NCBI GenBank assembly: GCA_000697335.1
Contig: JNEM01015304.1
Coordinates: 1-27,084 of the forward strand
Reading direction: 5' to 3'
Length of the DNA: 27,084 nucleotides
DNA from: Conidiobolus incongruus B7586
Lineage: Eukaryota > Entomophthoromycota > Entomophthoromycetes > Entomophthorales > Conidiobolaceae
Part shown: positions 10,708 through 21,783 of the stretch, in pieces
Layout: every line of letters starts with the position of its first letter
Numbering within the stretch: position 1 is the first letter of the stretch
Notes under the pieces: generated by a model
What the model was told of the DNA's origin: nothing
Database searches by the model: none
Seen by the model: only the letters and a program-made list of their open reading frames with translations
Position numbers and translations under genes: made by a program

Positions 10708-11785
10708 TTATTTAGCCCATTCAACTCTCAAGATCAAGTTATCGTAACCGAAACCATTAAGGTGATCCAAAGCCTTTTGAGCATCATCCCTTCTATCGAA
10801 AGATACGAAAGCATAGCCCTTGCAGAGACCAGTATCGTGATCCTTGGCGACAAAGACACGGGTAAGTTGTCCGAATTTGCGGAAGAGAGCGTGGATATCG
10901 GTTTCGCGAGCATCTTCAGAGATGTTAGTGACACGCAACGTAATGGAGTCGTCGCGACGGTCGCGGGGGCTGTCTGTGGCGGAGGCTTGGGGGTTGGCAC
11001 GACGGTGAGCGGGAATGTATTTGCCAGTGGGGTTGGGTTCGGCAGGGGAGGCAGGCTTGGTAGATCCGGGACTGGAAGTAATTTCGTCCATGGGTTGAAG
11101 AGTATCCTTGTAAGGACATTTGGTGGTAAAGTGATCTCCCTTACAGATACGGCAGAGAATCTTACGACCCTTGAGGGATTCTTTGAGCTTAGCATCGGGG
11201 TCTTCCTCGTTGTTTTCACCTCCAATGTTGAGGGCTAATTTAAGATTGATCACTTCACCAACACTGGTGGTTCTAGTGTCAGGACCGGGCTTATTACCCT
11301 TTTCATCACCGAATTTAGCCCATTTCTAAATTATATCAAGTTAAATAAACCAAATTCAGTTGAAATAGAATTTTATAATAATATTACTTTTCTTTCAGCG
11401 ACAGCATGGTTAACCTTTTCTTTCTTTAAAATTTTTTGAATTTTACGAGTAATCTAAATAAAAAAATAATATAAATAAATAAAGTTCCAGTTAAAAAGTT
11501 AATAAATTTTGCTTACTTTGACTTTTTTGCCGTCTTCATTTTCTCTATATTCAATAATTACTTGTAAACCATTTTCATCGGTGTAACTGGTATTTTGGTA
11601 ACGGTCTAATAATAAAACACATTTAATTAAGGTGAAAATTTAATAATTAAATTATTGTAAATACCTTCTTCTTCGCCAATATCTTCGGCCCAATTAGTCT
11701 TAGAACTAAATCCCAAAAAATACAAATTAGCCAAAATGAAAATTTATTAGATCAGAAAAAATAATTGTAATTACACAGTAGTCAT
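10708..11785 (-). CDS. TIF35: Translation initiation factor eIF3 subunit G
   Basis: Five exons on the minus strand: 11785-11775, 11705-11665, 11605-11517, 11453-11388 and 11325-10708, giving 274 residues, the length of yeast Tif35. Introns are 69, 59, 63 and 62 nt. The first exon codes only MTTV, with the last codon split. The N-terminal segment KTNWAEDIGEEE is a family signature for docking to eIF3i. A perfect C-x2-C-x3-H-x4-C zinc knuckle follows at residues 127-139, then a Pro/Ser/Ala-rich linker with KYIPAHRR, and a C-terminal RRM (about 195-272) with RNP2 LRVTNI and RNP1 KGYAFVSF. The protein is an RNA-binding part of eIF3 on the 40S subunit that helps scanning and re-initiation. The last exon is much richer in G+C than its neighbours, which explains the long antisense frame over it. 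DENR lies upstream in the same orientation. Confidence 0.96.
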
Positions 11786-12339
11786 TTTGTTACAATTCAA
11801 ATATCAATAATATATATAAATGCAATAATATGATATGTACTAGTAGTTTAAAAAATATTGAATTAAATTTATATGGATTAATTTATAATAATATTTTTTA
11901 TAACTATTAATTTTAAATATCCTGAATTGAATTTTATTTTTAAAATTTTGTTGATTGAATTTTAGTATTATGGGATTAGTGATAAAATAGGAAATTTTTA
12001 AATGTTAGTTAATTTTATTAATATTGATATTATTATTCAAGATTTTATTCATATTTTACTGAAAATGGTAACATAATCAAATAATCAAAAATCAAATAAA
12101 TGTATAAACTTATAATATTATTTTTCATATTATCAAAATATAATTGTATTATAAAAGATTTATAAATATATATTTGAATTAAACTGATCAATTGAAAAAT
12201 TTGATATTTTTAAGTCAAATTAATCAATAACATGATAAATGTTAATATATAATGATATTAAAATGTAATTAGAAATTAGGATAATTTGAAATACAAAATT
12301 ATTATTTTTATAATATGAAAAGGAGAAAAATAAACATAT
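11786..12339. other. AT-rich spacer between DENR and eIF3g
   Basis: About 550 bp holding the DENR 3' end and the eIF3g promoter. No open frame, RNA gene or clear motif seen. The length argues for separate transcription of the two genes. Confidence 0.55.
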
Positions 12340-13253
12340 TTATTTTTTACCCTTCTTAGTGTCTTCGACTAAATCAATGCGATTTTCATCCACCTAATAC
12401 CACTAAATTAGTATATACTCTAATGACATAATATAATGATTACCTGTTTCCAAGTATTGGGGATCAAATCTAATAATTCATCGGAACAATCTCCCTGAAC
12501 AACGATTTCGTCCTGTCCCAAAATATTCTTGGTAACGGAGGCACCACAGGCGAATTTGTTAGCGAATACTTTGGCTGCTTTCTTCAAGTCCACATCTTAT
12601 GTAATGGGTTAATTCATTGTTATAAAATATAGTAAAATAAGATATTACCAAATACTTCTAAGCCAGAAATAGAAGTAATATGTTTTCTCTTATTTCTTTC
12701 GATGCGTTTGATAATTACGCGAGCAGTCTAAACAAAAAATTAATATTAATTATATTCACAGCTTTAAATATAAAAATATTACCTCCTTCTTCAAAGCTTC
12801 CTTCTCAGCTTTAGAGAGAGTACCTAATACCAACAATAAATGAATATTCATAAAACTAAAAAATTTGAACCAATACTCTTGTGAACGGGCTTAACTTCGG
12901 TAGGTTCTTCCAACTTAGGAGGTTCCTCTACAAACTGTTAGAATTTTATTCATATAAAATTTGAAAATGGATTACCTTGACCATATAACTGTGTAAAAAC
13001 TTCGGGATGGTTACTTAATAACCAATTTTTACACTTATTCAAATTTTGACCAAATTCACAATACTAAAAAAATATTAGAAAATATCCTCAGAATTGAAGT
13101 AAGTTAATTACTTCGGGTGGCATAGTACAAACTATAGAAAAATATTAATCATAATTATCAGAATATTATAGAGAGTTATTTACCACCACAGTATAAAATT
13201 TCTTGTTTAATAATAGGTAAAATTTCTTGATTTTGAGCTTCTGTATCGGACAT
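12340..13253 (-). CDS. TMA22: DENR/TMA22, ribosome recycling and re-initiation factor
   Basis: Eight small exons: 13253-13184, 13131-13112, 13063-12976, 12927-12877, 12823-12783, 12727-12649, 12595-12444 and 12393-12340, giving 184 residues (human DENR is 198). The seven introns are 48-55 nt; one acceptor is AAG rather than TAG. The N-terminal zinc site has Cys22, Cys25, Cys32 and Cys41 (LYCGVCTMPPEYCEF), matching the MCT-1-binding module of DENR. A charged linker follows, then the C-terminal SUI1 domain: ITSISGLEVFDVDLKKAAK, FACGASVT and DEIVVQGD are diagnostic. With MCTS1/TMA20 the protein removes deacylated tRNA from 40S subunits and supports re-initiation. Every exon joins in frame without adjustment, which makes the model firm. 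The gene is divergent from U1-C, with 371 bp between the two ATGs. Confidence 0.96.
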
Positions 13254-13624
13254 TTTAATAATATAATGAAATTAAAAATTTTTAAATTGTTGACATCATC
13301 TGAGTCATATTTATTATATATTTTTTGGATTAATTAATTGTGGGAATTTTCTTTAAAAATTATTGTTTTTTAGAATTTTTTTATATTCTAATACGAAATC
13401 ATATTAAAGCTAAAAGTATAAATATGCATATAAAAGCAATTAGTTTTATGTTTTCTAATATTCTTAAATTATTCATTTACTTTAAGTCAATTGAAGCAAT
13501 AACTTTTTCAATGAACACAAAAATTAAATTAATCCCATAATAATTTATCAAATATTAAAAAATATAAACCAAAGTGACATTTTTTGGAAAAACCGAATTC
13601 AATAAAAAAATTAAATTTAAATAA
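13254..13624. promoter_or_regulatory. Shared divergent promoter region of DENR and U1-C
   Basis: 371 bp between two outward-facing start codons, so both promoters must lie here unless they overlap the genes. It contains TGACATCA at 13291-13298. A 66-codon frame inside it is AT-driven and not supported. Confidence 0.6.
13291..13298 (-). promoter_or_regulatory. TGATGTCA site just upstream of DENR
   Basis: Reads TGATGTCA on the DENR strand, 38-45 bp upstream of its ATG. Third occurrence of this octamer in the window, all three in gene upstream regions and in gene orientation. Confidence 0.4.
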
Positions 13625-14152
13625 ATGCCAAAATACTACTGTGGTAATAAGAAAACACTTTTACTTTGTTAAACAAATCATATAACCACGATTTTTAGAT
13701 TATTGTGACATTTTTCTAACTCACGACTCTGCTTCAGTTCGAAAGGCACATAATGCAGGCTGGAAGCATATTTCCATGGTCAGAGAATACTATTCCGAAT
13801 TGGGCCAAGACAAAACTCAAGCAATTATCGATCAAATTACTATGGCTTATTCAGGTACTGGTTTTAATCCGATGATGGGACCTATGGGTCCAATGAGTAA
13901 GTACTATCAATACGATAATTGGATATTTTACTAATATTTGTTTTAGTACGACCTATGGGACCACCTCCATACGGAAGACCTCCTATCGGATATGCTCCAG
14001 GCGGTGCTCCTCCCCCACCCCCTCAGTATCGTCAACCTGGACCACCACCTCCATCTAACTATGGACCCCCCGGAGGTGGTCAGCAATACGAACAGTCACA
14101 GTCTTCTAGACCAGATTCACGCTACCCTGCCCCACCCAGAGATTATCACTAA
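13625..14152 (+). CDS. U1 small nuclear ribonucleoprotein C
   Basis: Exons 13625-13643, 13699-13896 and 13947-14152 give 140 residues (human U1-C is 159). Introns are 55 and 50 nt, with GTAATA and GTAAGT donors. The N terminus MPKYYCDYCD is the family hallmark; the matrin-type C2H2 zinc finger uses Cys6, Cys9, His24 and His30. The helix after it (REYYSELGQDKTQAIIDQIT) matches U1-C closely. The C-terminal half is a low-complexity Pro/Gly/Tyr tract (GPPPYGRPP, PPPPPQYRQPGPPPP), as in other U1-C proteins. The protein stabilises pairing between U1 snRNA and the 5' splice site. The U1 snRNA gene itself is in this window at 2233-2384. The 19-nt first exon makes the gene easy to miss. Confidence 0.97.
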
Positions 14153-14492
14153 TGATGTAATTTTTAATATCTAACCTTTGAAAAAATTCTGTGTAATATT
14201 TATAAACTTATCAAAATTTAATTGATACAAATTAACTATATTTTAATTTTTAATATTTTATTTACAATTTTTTTTTATTTTTTATATATTTTTATTTTAT
14301 CTATAAATTTAATAAATTGTCACATTAATAAAATGTCGATTTCATTGGAAACTCAAACATTCATAACAAATTTGGGAATTTATATACTTTGTTGATATTC
14401 TAAGTACCATTAATTAAAAAGCACCACAATTAAGTATTTATCATTCAATTCCAAAGTATTAGCTCCAATTCAAAATAACTATATTCAATTAT
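14153..14492. other. Spacer between U1-C and the CLPTM1 pseudogene
   Basis: 340 bp with the U1-C 3' end and the former promoter of the CLPTM1-like gene. AT-rich up to about 14330, then somewhat less so. No gene, repeat or motif supported. Confidence 0.5.
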
Positions 14493-16701
14493 ATGGCACA
14501 AAGCCTTGAAACTAATTCTCAAGGGGGAGCTCCTTTACAAGCTCAACGGGAGAAACAATCCACTTGAAAAGCTATGCTAAGTACTTAGAGTAATTTTTAA
14601 TGATTTATATGGCTATAAGCGTTGTCAAAAGTAATTTATTCTTATAAATTTTGTTTTGTTAGATTTTTTGAACCTCAAAGCCCTGTAACCAACTTTGAAC
14701 ACCAAACTAGTGAAACTAAAACTGGTGAGAGTGTATCTGTACCTTCACGCACTGTATACACTTAAAAACTAGTTCTGTATTGGAAGCCTAGTGCCATTTT
14801 ACTTCACATGTACTTATTCTAAAACAAAACTATGATATATCCATTGAATGATAGATTTCATTTTTCAAATCAAAACCCGTGAAGATTGGTGAACCTTTCG
14901 AAATATACCATCAGGGAAACTTTGAATCTAGCGAGAATGTCAAGAGTAATGGAAGGATTTATGTACACTTATTTGATAAAGTTAGAGGATGAGATAAGGG
15001 ATACTATAGAGAAAGAATTTGAATTTCTTCAAGGGACTGTAATAGGCAATATAATTAATTTTTTATTGATAACGAAAGGATTTTAATGTTTTAGCTTTGA
15101 ATCGTTTTGTATCTTTGAAAAAGAAAAAAAAGAAGATTGTTCGATAGTGACAAAACTCAAGTAGTTGAAAAATCTGAAACTAGTCAAGTTACTGAAGGTC
15201 AGGATGGTACGAAATTGGATATTGCCAGGCAATATTTAACTGCATTTCATAAACATAAAATGCTAATTTATTGCTGTGGAATTTGTTCAAAAACAGTTCC
15301 CACAGTGAATCACTGGTTCTTCAAAGTCGTCCTTCAATTGATTCAGGTTGATGGTGTTCTCCCTTGGAAAGGTATTCATCTAGTTGTCCAAAAATGTAAT
15401 TACCTCATCACGTATTACATTGATTATATGCTAATTATACTCTATAGCAGTTCAATTGTTACTATTAGACCAAGTAGACCCAGTTTTCAAACTGAATCAA
15501 TTCTATCCAATTATCTACTTCAATAACTTTTGGATCCTTCAAAAGAGATTGACACCAATCAATGACTGTCAAGTAAGTTTATTAAATAATATCAATTATA
15601 TTTACTATATCACTTTAATTTAGATATTTACCGTTGAATATTGAATTTTCAACCATTTCCATGTGGAAATTTCAACTTAAGAAAATCAGTACTGTTCAAT
15701 TCGCTTAACAGATGGCGATGATGGGATCGGATGCCTCTGAACTAGATATTATCAAGGCATTTTATACCATTTATGTCATATAGTTGATTTGATTAACATT
15801 CATCAGGAAAGTTTGATGGAAAATAGTCCCTAGATGCTTGGTGCAACCTTTATTATTTCTATTATACACTCTCTCTTCGATTTTTTAGCTTTCAAGGAAG
15901 GTAATCACCACTTTAAATTCATCTATAGAGTATTGTTTAATAATCTATTGAATAGGTATTTCGTTTTGGAAACAAAAGACAATATTGGAATTTCTATCAG
16001 AGCTTTAATTACAAATATTGTCTTCTAACTCATTAAATTCCTTTATTTATCTGACAATTCCCAAAATACCAGTTGGATGTTCATACTTAGTTTAGGTTCT
16101 AATTTTTAATCGAAATTTGGAAAGTCAAAAAGCTATGAATATTGAAATTGTCCCCAGTGATGGTGTTTCTTAGTTGCGTTATACTCTCCATTTCAAGACT
16201 GAGAAAATCACCTAACTTAAGAAGACTGACGAATATAATCAACAAGCTTACACCTACCTCTCGTGTGTAGCTCATCCCTTACTCGTTTGCTATGCCATCT
16301 ACTCCATGTTCTGTCAGGAGCACAAGAGTTGATACCACTTGATCATCATCTCCGCAGTCAAGTTCGTATATATCTTTGGGTTCATCGCCATGATACCCCA
16401 ATTATTCATTAACTACAAGTTCAGGTCCGTATCCCACATGTCTTGAAAGACTTTCATGTACAAAGCATTGAACATCTTCGTGGACGATATATTCACTTTT
16501 ATCAAGGTGCCGCTCCTCCTTAAATTGGCATCATTGTGTGACGACGTTATCTTCTTTATTTACCACTACCAACGATGGATCTATCCTGAAGATCATTCCA
16601 GATTTAACGAATACGGTCAACTTAATGAAGAATCTAGACTCCAAATTACGGATGTTAAAAAGCAAGTAACCAAGGAAGAGAAATCGAAATCTCTATATTA
16701 A
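14493..16701 (+). pseudogene. CLPTM1-family membrane protein, decayed host gene
   Basis: Family blocks appear in order on the plus strand but in changing frames: a start near MAQSLETNSQ (14493), NFESSENVKSNGRIYVH (about 14920), FYPIIYFNNFWILQK with TPIND (about 15500), LPLNIEFSTISMWKFQLKK (about 15630), IISIIHSLFDFLAFK (about 15850), LIEIWKVKKAMNIEIVP (about 16110), MIPQLFINYKFRSVSHM (about 16400), and an intact last 81 codons with MYKALNIFVDDIFTFIK and YHYQRWIYPEDHSRFNEYG. CLPTM1 proteins are multi-pass ER membrane proteins of about 550-670 residues that trap GABA-A receptors in animals. In-frame stops include TGA at 14565, 16330 and 16444 where the family has Trp, TAA at 15706 and 16213, and TAG at 15831 and 16171; frame changes are also needed near 14590, 14990 and 15580. 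Intron-like segments remain (for example 14616-14647), so this is not a retrocopy. No active copy is in the window. Confidence 0.85.
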
Positions 16702-16740
16702 TAAATAGAGTTTTTATTAAATAAGCAATTCCATAGTATT

Positions 16741-17892
16741 TCAGTGATTAGTAGTTTGTAATTCACTTAATTTCTTTCTAATTGCTGTCGAACTCAATTT
16801 GGATTGAATTTCATTCGTATTGGAATCTCGATCCCCTCCTTCTGGAGTCAATTGCACTACGATGGGTTTTAAGGGAGTCCATCCCTTTTCAGCGCGCTTT
16901 TCATTTACTATAACACAAGTTAATAATAGGAATAGTTATTATTAATTGATTAAGAATTACCTAAATCACCACCCTTAGCAGTTTCTTCAGTCAGAATGAT
17001 GCAATCGAAATCGGCATCCGTGATGGTGGGTCCGTAACCGTCATAAATTGGAGCCACCTAAACCCAAATTAATGCAATATAATCAATATTACATAATATA
17101 TAAATACCTTAACATTCAATCCAGTATTAAAAAATTTTAAAAATTCTTCAACCTTTTGAACTCGATAATCAATGGATTCCAACAACTCACTATAGCTTTT
17201 ACTCTTCAAAGTCTCGGGCGCCATTACACCACAGAAGAGTTCCCTCTCTACAACAGTTGCGGAAATGGACAACAGAATCTTATGACCGGGGTGCAAATGG
17301 TCGAAAGTACCGCCCAAAGCCCCATAGATGCCTTCTTTATCAACTTTGAATCCGGGATTGATTACTGGTGTAGTATTGAAGTGGCATCCCTCCAAATTAC
17401 TGGGATGTTTCTGAATATAGAACTTAATCTGGTCTCTGAGTAAGCCTTCGTCCAATTCGAAATATTTGTAGAATTGGTTTAATTCCACTATAATATTAAT
17501 AAACATCAAATTGAATATTATGATTAATATTATTTACCGTCATGAGGAATCCACACCTCCAAACCTTCCGTAGTTTTAATTCTATCCAAAAGCCACGACT
17601 TACTCAAAAAATCGAATATAATATTAATATCCCAGTTGGCTACTGTGTTATCTTTAGAACTCAATTTCTTAATCGCTTCTGAATATGTTAGCTTTATCAC
17701 GGTTTGGAATTCTTCTAAAGGAATATGCTTAGTAGGATATTGGAGCTCTCGTGACTCGTAAATGTAAATAAAGTAACGCGTTTTGCCATCGTAGCGATTG
17801 AGTTGGTTTAGGATTTGCGATAGTTCATTGAGCCATTGATCAAGGTGATTTTGGATTGGATATGGAATTGGTAGAATAAGATCCAGTGACAT
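16741..17892 (-). CDS. CAB4: Pantetheine-phosphate adenylyltransferase, eukaryotic CAB4 type
   Basis: Exons 17892-17538, 17487-17108, 17057-16961 and 16907-16741 give 332 residues. Introns are 50, 50 and 53 nt. The enzyme joins 4'-phosphopantetheine to AMP from ATP, forming dephospho-CoA and pyrophosphate, the fourth step of coenzyme A synthesis. The nucleotidyltransferase core starts at about residue 173 with GALGGTFDHLHPGHKILL (the HxGH-type motif at 184-187), followed by SKSYSELLESIDYRVQKVEEFL, VAPIYDGYGPTITD with EETAKGG, and KLSSTAIRKKL (about 314-325), the ISSTxIR-type motif. The first 170 residues are the poorly conserved N-terminal region seen in yeast Cab4. The kinase domain fused to it in animal CoA synthase is absent: the protein ends ten or so residues after the last motif. 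It is convergent with the CLPTM1 pseudogene, 39 bp apart. Confidence 0.95.
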
Positions 17893-18269
17893 TGTAATTA
17901 TATCTTTTGCTTGTGTGATAATGTTTGATGATTAAGGTTTGAAATGATGTAATTGTTTTAATACGTGAGTTTCTTTTAGTAGTCACAATCAGTTTGCAAT
18001 ACAATTATGGGATATTATTTATTTATTCACAAAGGGTGAATAGTTACTTTTAAATTAATTAGAATTACCTTGTGTTGATCATAACTCTTCAATTGGTGTT
18101 ATGTCCTTATCGAGCATTTACAAGTCCTTAATCTTTTGATTGGTATCCATTCGATTAATTATATTCGAGTATTTTAATTATAAACTGTTTCAAATTTGAT
18201 TATTCAATAAATTTTTCTCTTCAAATTATAAATTAACCTGGTGTGGCTTTGTTTGCAGTTAAACTTGGG
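17893..18269. other. Spacer upstream of the adenylyltransferase gene
   Basis: Contains the promoter side of the adenylyltransferase gene and possibly the right flank of the Fanzor fossil. No gene or clear transposon end seen. Confidence 0.45.
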
Positions 18270-18960
18270 CTAAGTTGACCAAATTTTATCACCCTTGTTA
18301 AAATCCTGCATGGAGTTTGGAGATTCCAAGGGAGTAAGTCCAAATCCCGATCCTGGAAGCCTGGTTTGATTGACTTTTAGATAGTAAACGAATACGTTTC
18401 TAGCAATATTGATATCTTAATCCAACTTTATATGATATTAAGGACAATTGAAAGCCTTGCTTGGTCCAAGTTGTATATACAGATATCCACATTTACCACA
18501 TATTTCGCTCATGTGATATTTATCGTAGATGACTATTTTGCACCAAGGGTATTCTCTTGTTTTATTGAGTAATATTTAGCTAAATATATAATGAGACCGT
18601 CTTAATATTACTCTCACACATGTACTCCTAATATGTTTGTTGACACTTCTCATTATCCTTTGAGTCTCGAATTTAGGAAGTAAAACAGTGATATTATTAA
18701 ATAATTATATTGATAAGTTTCTTATATATCTAATTTATAATTTTTTTTTGATTTTTTTGACTCTTTTAATTGATTTTCCTACCTTACAATATTTTTATCT
18801 CAGTTCTTTTTCTTAGTCCACTTATTTTTCAACTTGTTATAAAAAGAATAAAAATAATAAATTCTTTTAGTATTTCTTTTCCCTATTCAATAAACGAACC
18901 GAAAAAATGACTTGTAAAGGTTTGTTTATTAAAGTTAAAGGCTAAAATTACTTGTTAGAT
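18270..18960 (-). mobile_element. Fanzor (eukaryotic TnpB-like RNA-guided nuclease) remnant
   Basis: On the minus strand a decayed C-terminal half of a Fanzor/TnpB protein is readable. LLPKFETQ (18660-18680) is the classic block before RuvC-II. Then VRVILRRSHYIF (ending near 18579) matches the TVRRMLTWSHYRF block, and KIVIYDKYHMSEICGKCGYL contains the first zinc-ribbon pair CxxC (18486-18500), followed by QLGPSKAFNCP. DINIARNVF (18396-18416 for the core) is the DRDxNAARNI RuvC-III block. One frame runs from about 18782 to the stop at 18270, with at least five TAA codons. Upstream, in another frame, GSFIE and GKEILKEF (18840-18900) and a FNFNKQTFTS segment fit the region after the RuvC-I Asp, which reads Asn. 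The second zinc-ribbon pair keeps only its first Cys. Intact Fanzors have some 400-700 residues; the N-terminal half is not recognisable. Transposon ends were not found. Animal and fungal Fanzors often ride in DNA transposons or IS607-like elements. Confidence 0.85.
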
Positions 18961-21783
18961 TATATTTTACTTAGCAGTACTGCTATTATTTTAAATTTCC
19001 AATGGAATTAGAATATAAACATTATCAAACTTTATTCTTTAAAGTCATTAATTATGTTTAATTTAGCAATATTTTAGTTGGTTTAAATTAGTTTATTATT
19101 GAAATAAAAAGTGAAAAAAAAAATACCTGCTTTCCTTAATATTTAAAGTGAATAGCAGGTGATATACATATGTCTTATATTATATTTAAATATGATTTTA
19201 TTTTTCATATAAACAAATTAATACTTGCAGCATATATATAACTAATATTAAATATAATATGAAAAAAGAATAGGTTAATTACTGATGATAAATACTAAAA
19301 ATTATCATTAATTTGATTAATGAGTTCAATATAATGATTATTAATGATAGTGTTGTATTTTGAAAATACTCGTCCGTCTCAATTCGATAGTTAAGTCCAT
19401 ATTACCCCTCATTTATAGTGGCTATTTCAGTGCATAATTAAAGGATATCATTCACTGAATAAACTATTTAAATACGCTTTAAGACATACAGTACAGATAC
19501 GTTAAACAGCAGGATTAATAAATAATTTACTTAATCGTATTACAAGTACTTTTCTAACAACGATCTTTATTTACAAAACTTATTATAAAACACAGCATTT
19601 AATCATTGTCAATAATAAAAAATCAATAGAAATATTTGTGATATTAAAAAAGCATGATTAATAAAAAAAATGATAAAATTTACAAAGAGGAGAGGAATTA
19701 TATATATTACACAAATTAATGGTATTTATATCAATATACATTAGATTAAAATATAGGTTATAATACAGAAATATATAGATAATAAATATTTAAATCAATA
19801 TGAAATAAAGTTGAAATTTAAAAATAATTTTTTAAAATAATATATGTTATTATAAAATCATTCATTATCATAATTTAAATATCATATAATTTTTTAATAC
19901 CTATTATATTTTTTCTCTGAATTAATTTAAATTCAAAATTTAGTTTTTAGCTTTGTTGTTTGAAATATATTATTATTTCAACCATAATCAAATATTAATC
20001 TTAAATCTATTATATAATCATAATTCAAATAATTCATATCTTTGTTTAAACAAGAGTTAATAAAGCTTTTTTGTAGTTTATTTGGCTTATTTTTTTTGTG
20101 AATTAATTGATATCAATTCTTTTTAATTTTTGCCAAATATAAACTATTAATATTTATCATGAAATAATTATAAAATGTGAGATTGATATTAATAAATACC
20201 ATTGCTAAATTATATTTCTTGGCATTATAATTGAAGTTATAGTATTAATATTAGTTTTTATAAAAATATACTTACAAGGCTTAAATTGAAATCAATAAGG
20301 TAAGGTTTTATCAAAAATTAACTATAAAGCCAGTCCCTTTATTTTATAATCCTAATATTATCTAGAGACTATAATATATAAAAAAATTTATCCAAGCTTT
20401 GATTATATATTAATGTATATTTCTAAAATTAGTCAAAATTTTAAATATTTCTTTTAAATTTATATATAACTTTATTTGTATTAAATATTATTGTTTTAAA
20501 CTCTTCAATATTTGAAATTATTAAGCTTTAAAAAAGATTAAATAAAAATTGACAGAATTTAAAATATAGTCAAAATTATTTATATTCACCAAGCACAACA
20601 ATAAGGCTTTAATGTTATATTGTTTGAAACTAAATACTATTTTAAATTAAAATATAAGTATCAATGAATCAAATCATAGTTTATCAAGGCATTGTTTAAA
20701 TTTGATATGTGTTCTCAAGCTCAATGAAAATTCTGGGAATGGTATTTCATTAATGACTATAGTTCAATTATTCAATTTTAACTATTGTTTTAACAATTGA
20801 AAATATGAAAACAACCAATGTAATTTTAAAAATTTCGTCTGTATATAAAAATTCAAGCATATAAGTGTTTGTAATTGCTTTAATATTTTCTATTTATCAA
20901 AAATTATATTATCCCCAATATTTGATATTATATATAACCTATTATATATATCAATTACAACCAATAGGATAGTCCAAAATTTGATTTTTTGAATATTTCA
21001 TATATTTTTTCTATTGTTTCAAATATATATATTGATAAATTATTATAAAAATTTTAAATTATTAAATACAAAAAAACAGTTTTATAAAAAGAGAAAAATT
21101 ATTAATAATTGAAAAAAAGTCATATGTTGATACGAGAGTCTCGGCTAATATATTATTTAATGTGAATTAATAACAAACGATTCTAATAAAGGAGTTAGTA
21201 AAGAGACAAACAAACAACTATTTACCTCATAGTCAATAAGAGATATACCAATACAACTGAGTAAGCTTATATATTCAATAAATAATTATACTCAAAATTT
21301 AAAGAATATTAACAATTTAAGAAAAATGGAAGATGAGTACTTGGTAATTAATCATTTGCTTTGCAAGGTACTTAACTGACCATGCTCAATCAAGTCCTAC
21401 ATTGTACAATATAACTTATAACAGATGATGTTTCAATCAAACCATATTTGATTTCATTGAGAGGTAGTTATCCTCCTAACTTCAGCTATGTACTAATATA
21501 AATATCATTAAAATGATTATTATTTAACTTTTTCTTCAAAATGGTATATTTGTCAAAAAATTTTAAATTCAATTCAATATTATGTAATATATATTTTAAC
21601 TATACAATTATGAAAAGTAACTATTTTTAAAGAAAAAAATGAATAAAGAATTAAGTAGAGAAAAGTTACTAAGTAAATATCTCATTTTAACAATTCAAAT
21701 GATAAAATAATTAAACTATAATTATATAAATCAAAGTAGATATTCATAGATTAATGATATTAATACTATTATCTTAAATTTGA
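18961..21783. other. AT-rich intergenic DNA, 2.8 kb
   Basis: May include the unreadable N-terminal part of the Fanzor element near its left edge. An inverted repeat ACCTGCT (19125-19131) and AGCAGGT (19154-19160) could form a 7-bp hairpin. The part at 19360-19560 is less AT-rich, but neither strand gave a protein or RNA family match. Nothing else is supported. Confidence 0.55.

Noticed and set aside
10663-11238. 191-codon open frame on the plus strand
   Set aside because: Antisense to the last exon of eIF3g, which has a clear RRM and zinc knuckle. The G+C-rich exon leaves the opposite strand open by composition; the product (Gly/Val-rich) has no family look.
13340-13540. 66-codon frame between DENR and U1-C
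   Set aside because: Composed of AT-driven residues (F, I, K, N, S), no homology, and inside a divergent promoter region.
14886-16028. Four separate small genes at 14886, 15137, 15834 and 16456
   Set aside because: They are pieces of one CLPTM1-family gene in different frames, in family order.
14493-16701. A non-standard genetic code in which stop codons are read as Trp or Gln
   Set aside because: All eight intact genes end at ordinary stops (TAA or TGA), use TGG for Trp and CAA/CAG for Gln and have no internal stops. The CLPTM1 copy also needs frame changes. Decay explains it better.
17156-17443. 95-codon frame on the plus strand
   Set aside because: Antisense to the catalytic exon of the adenylyltransferase gene, which shows GGTFDHLHPGH on the other strand.
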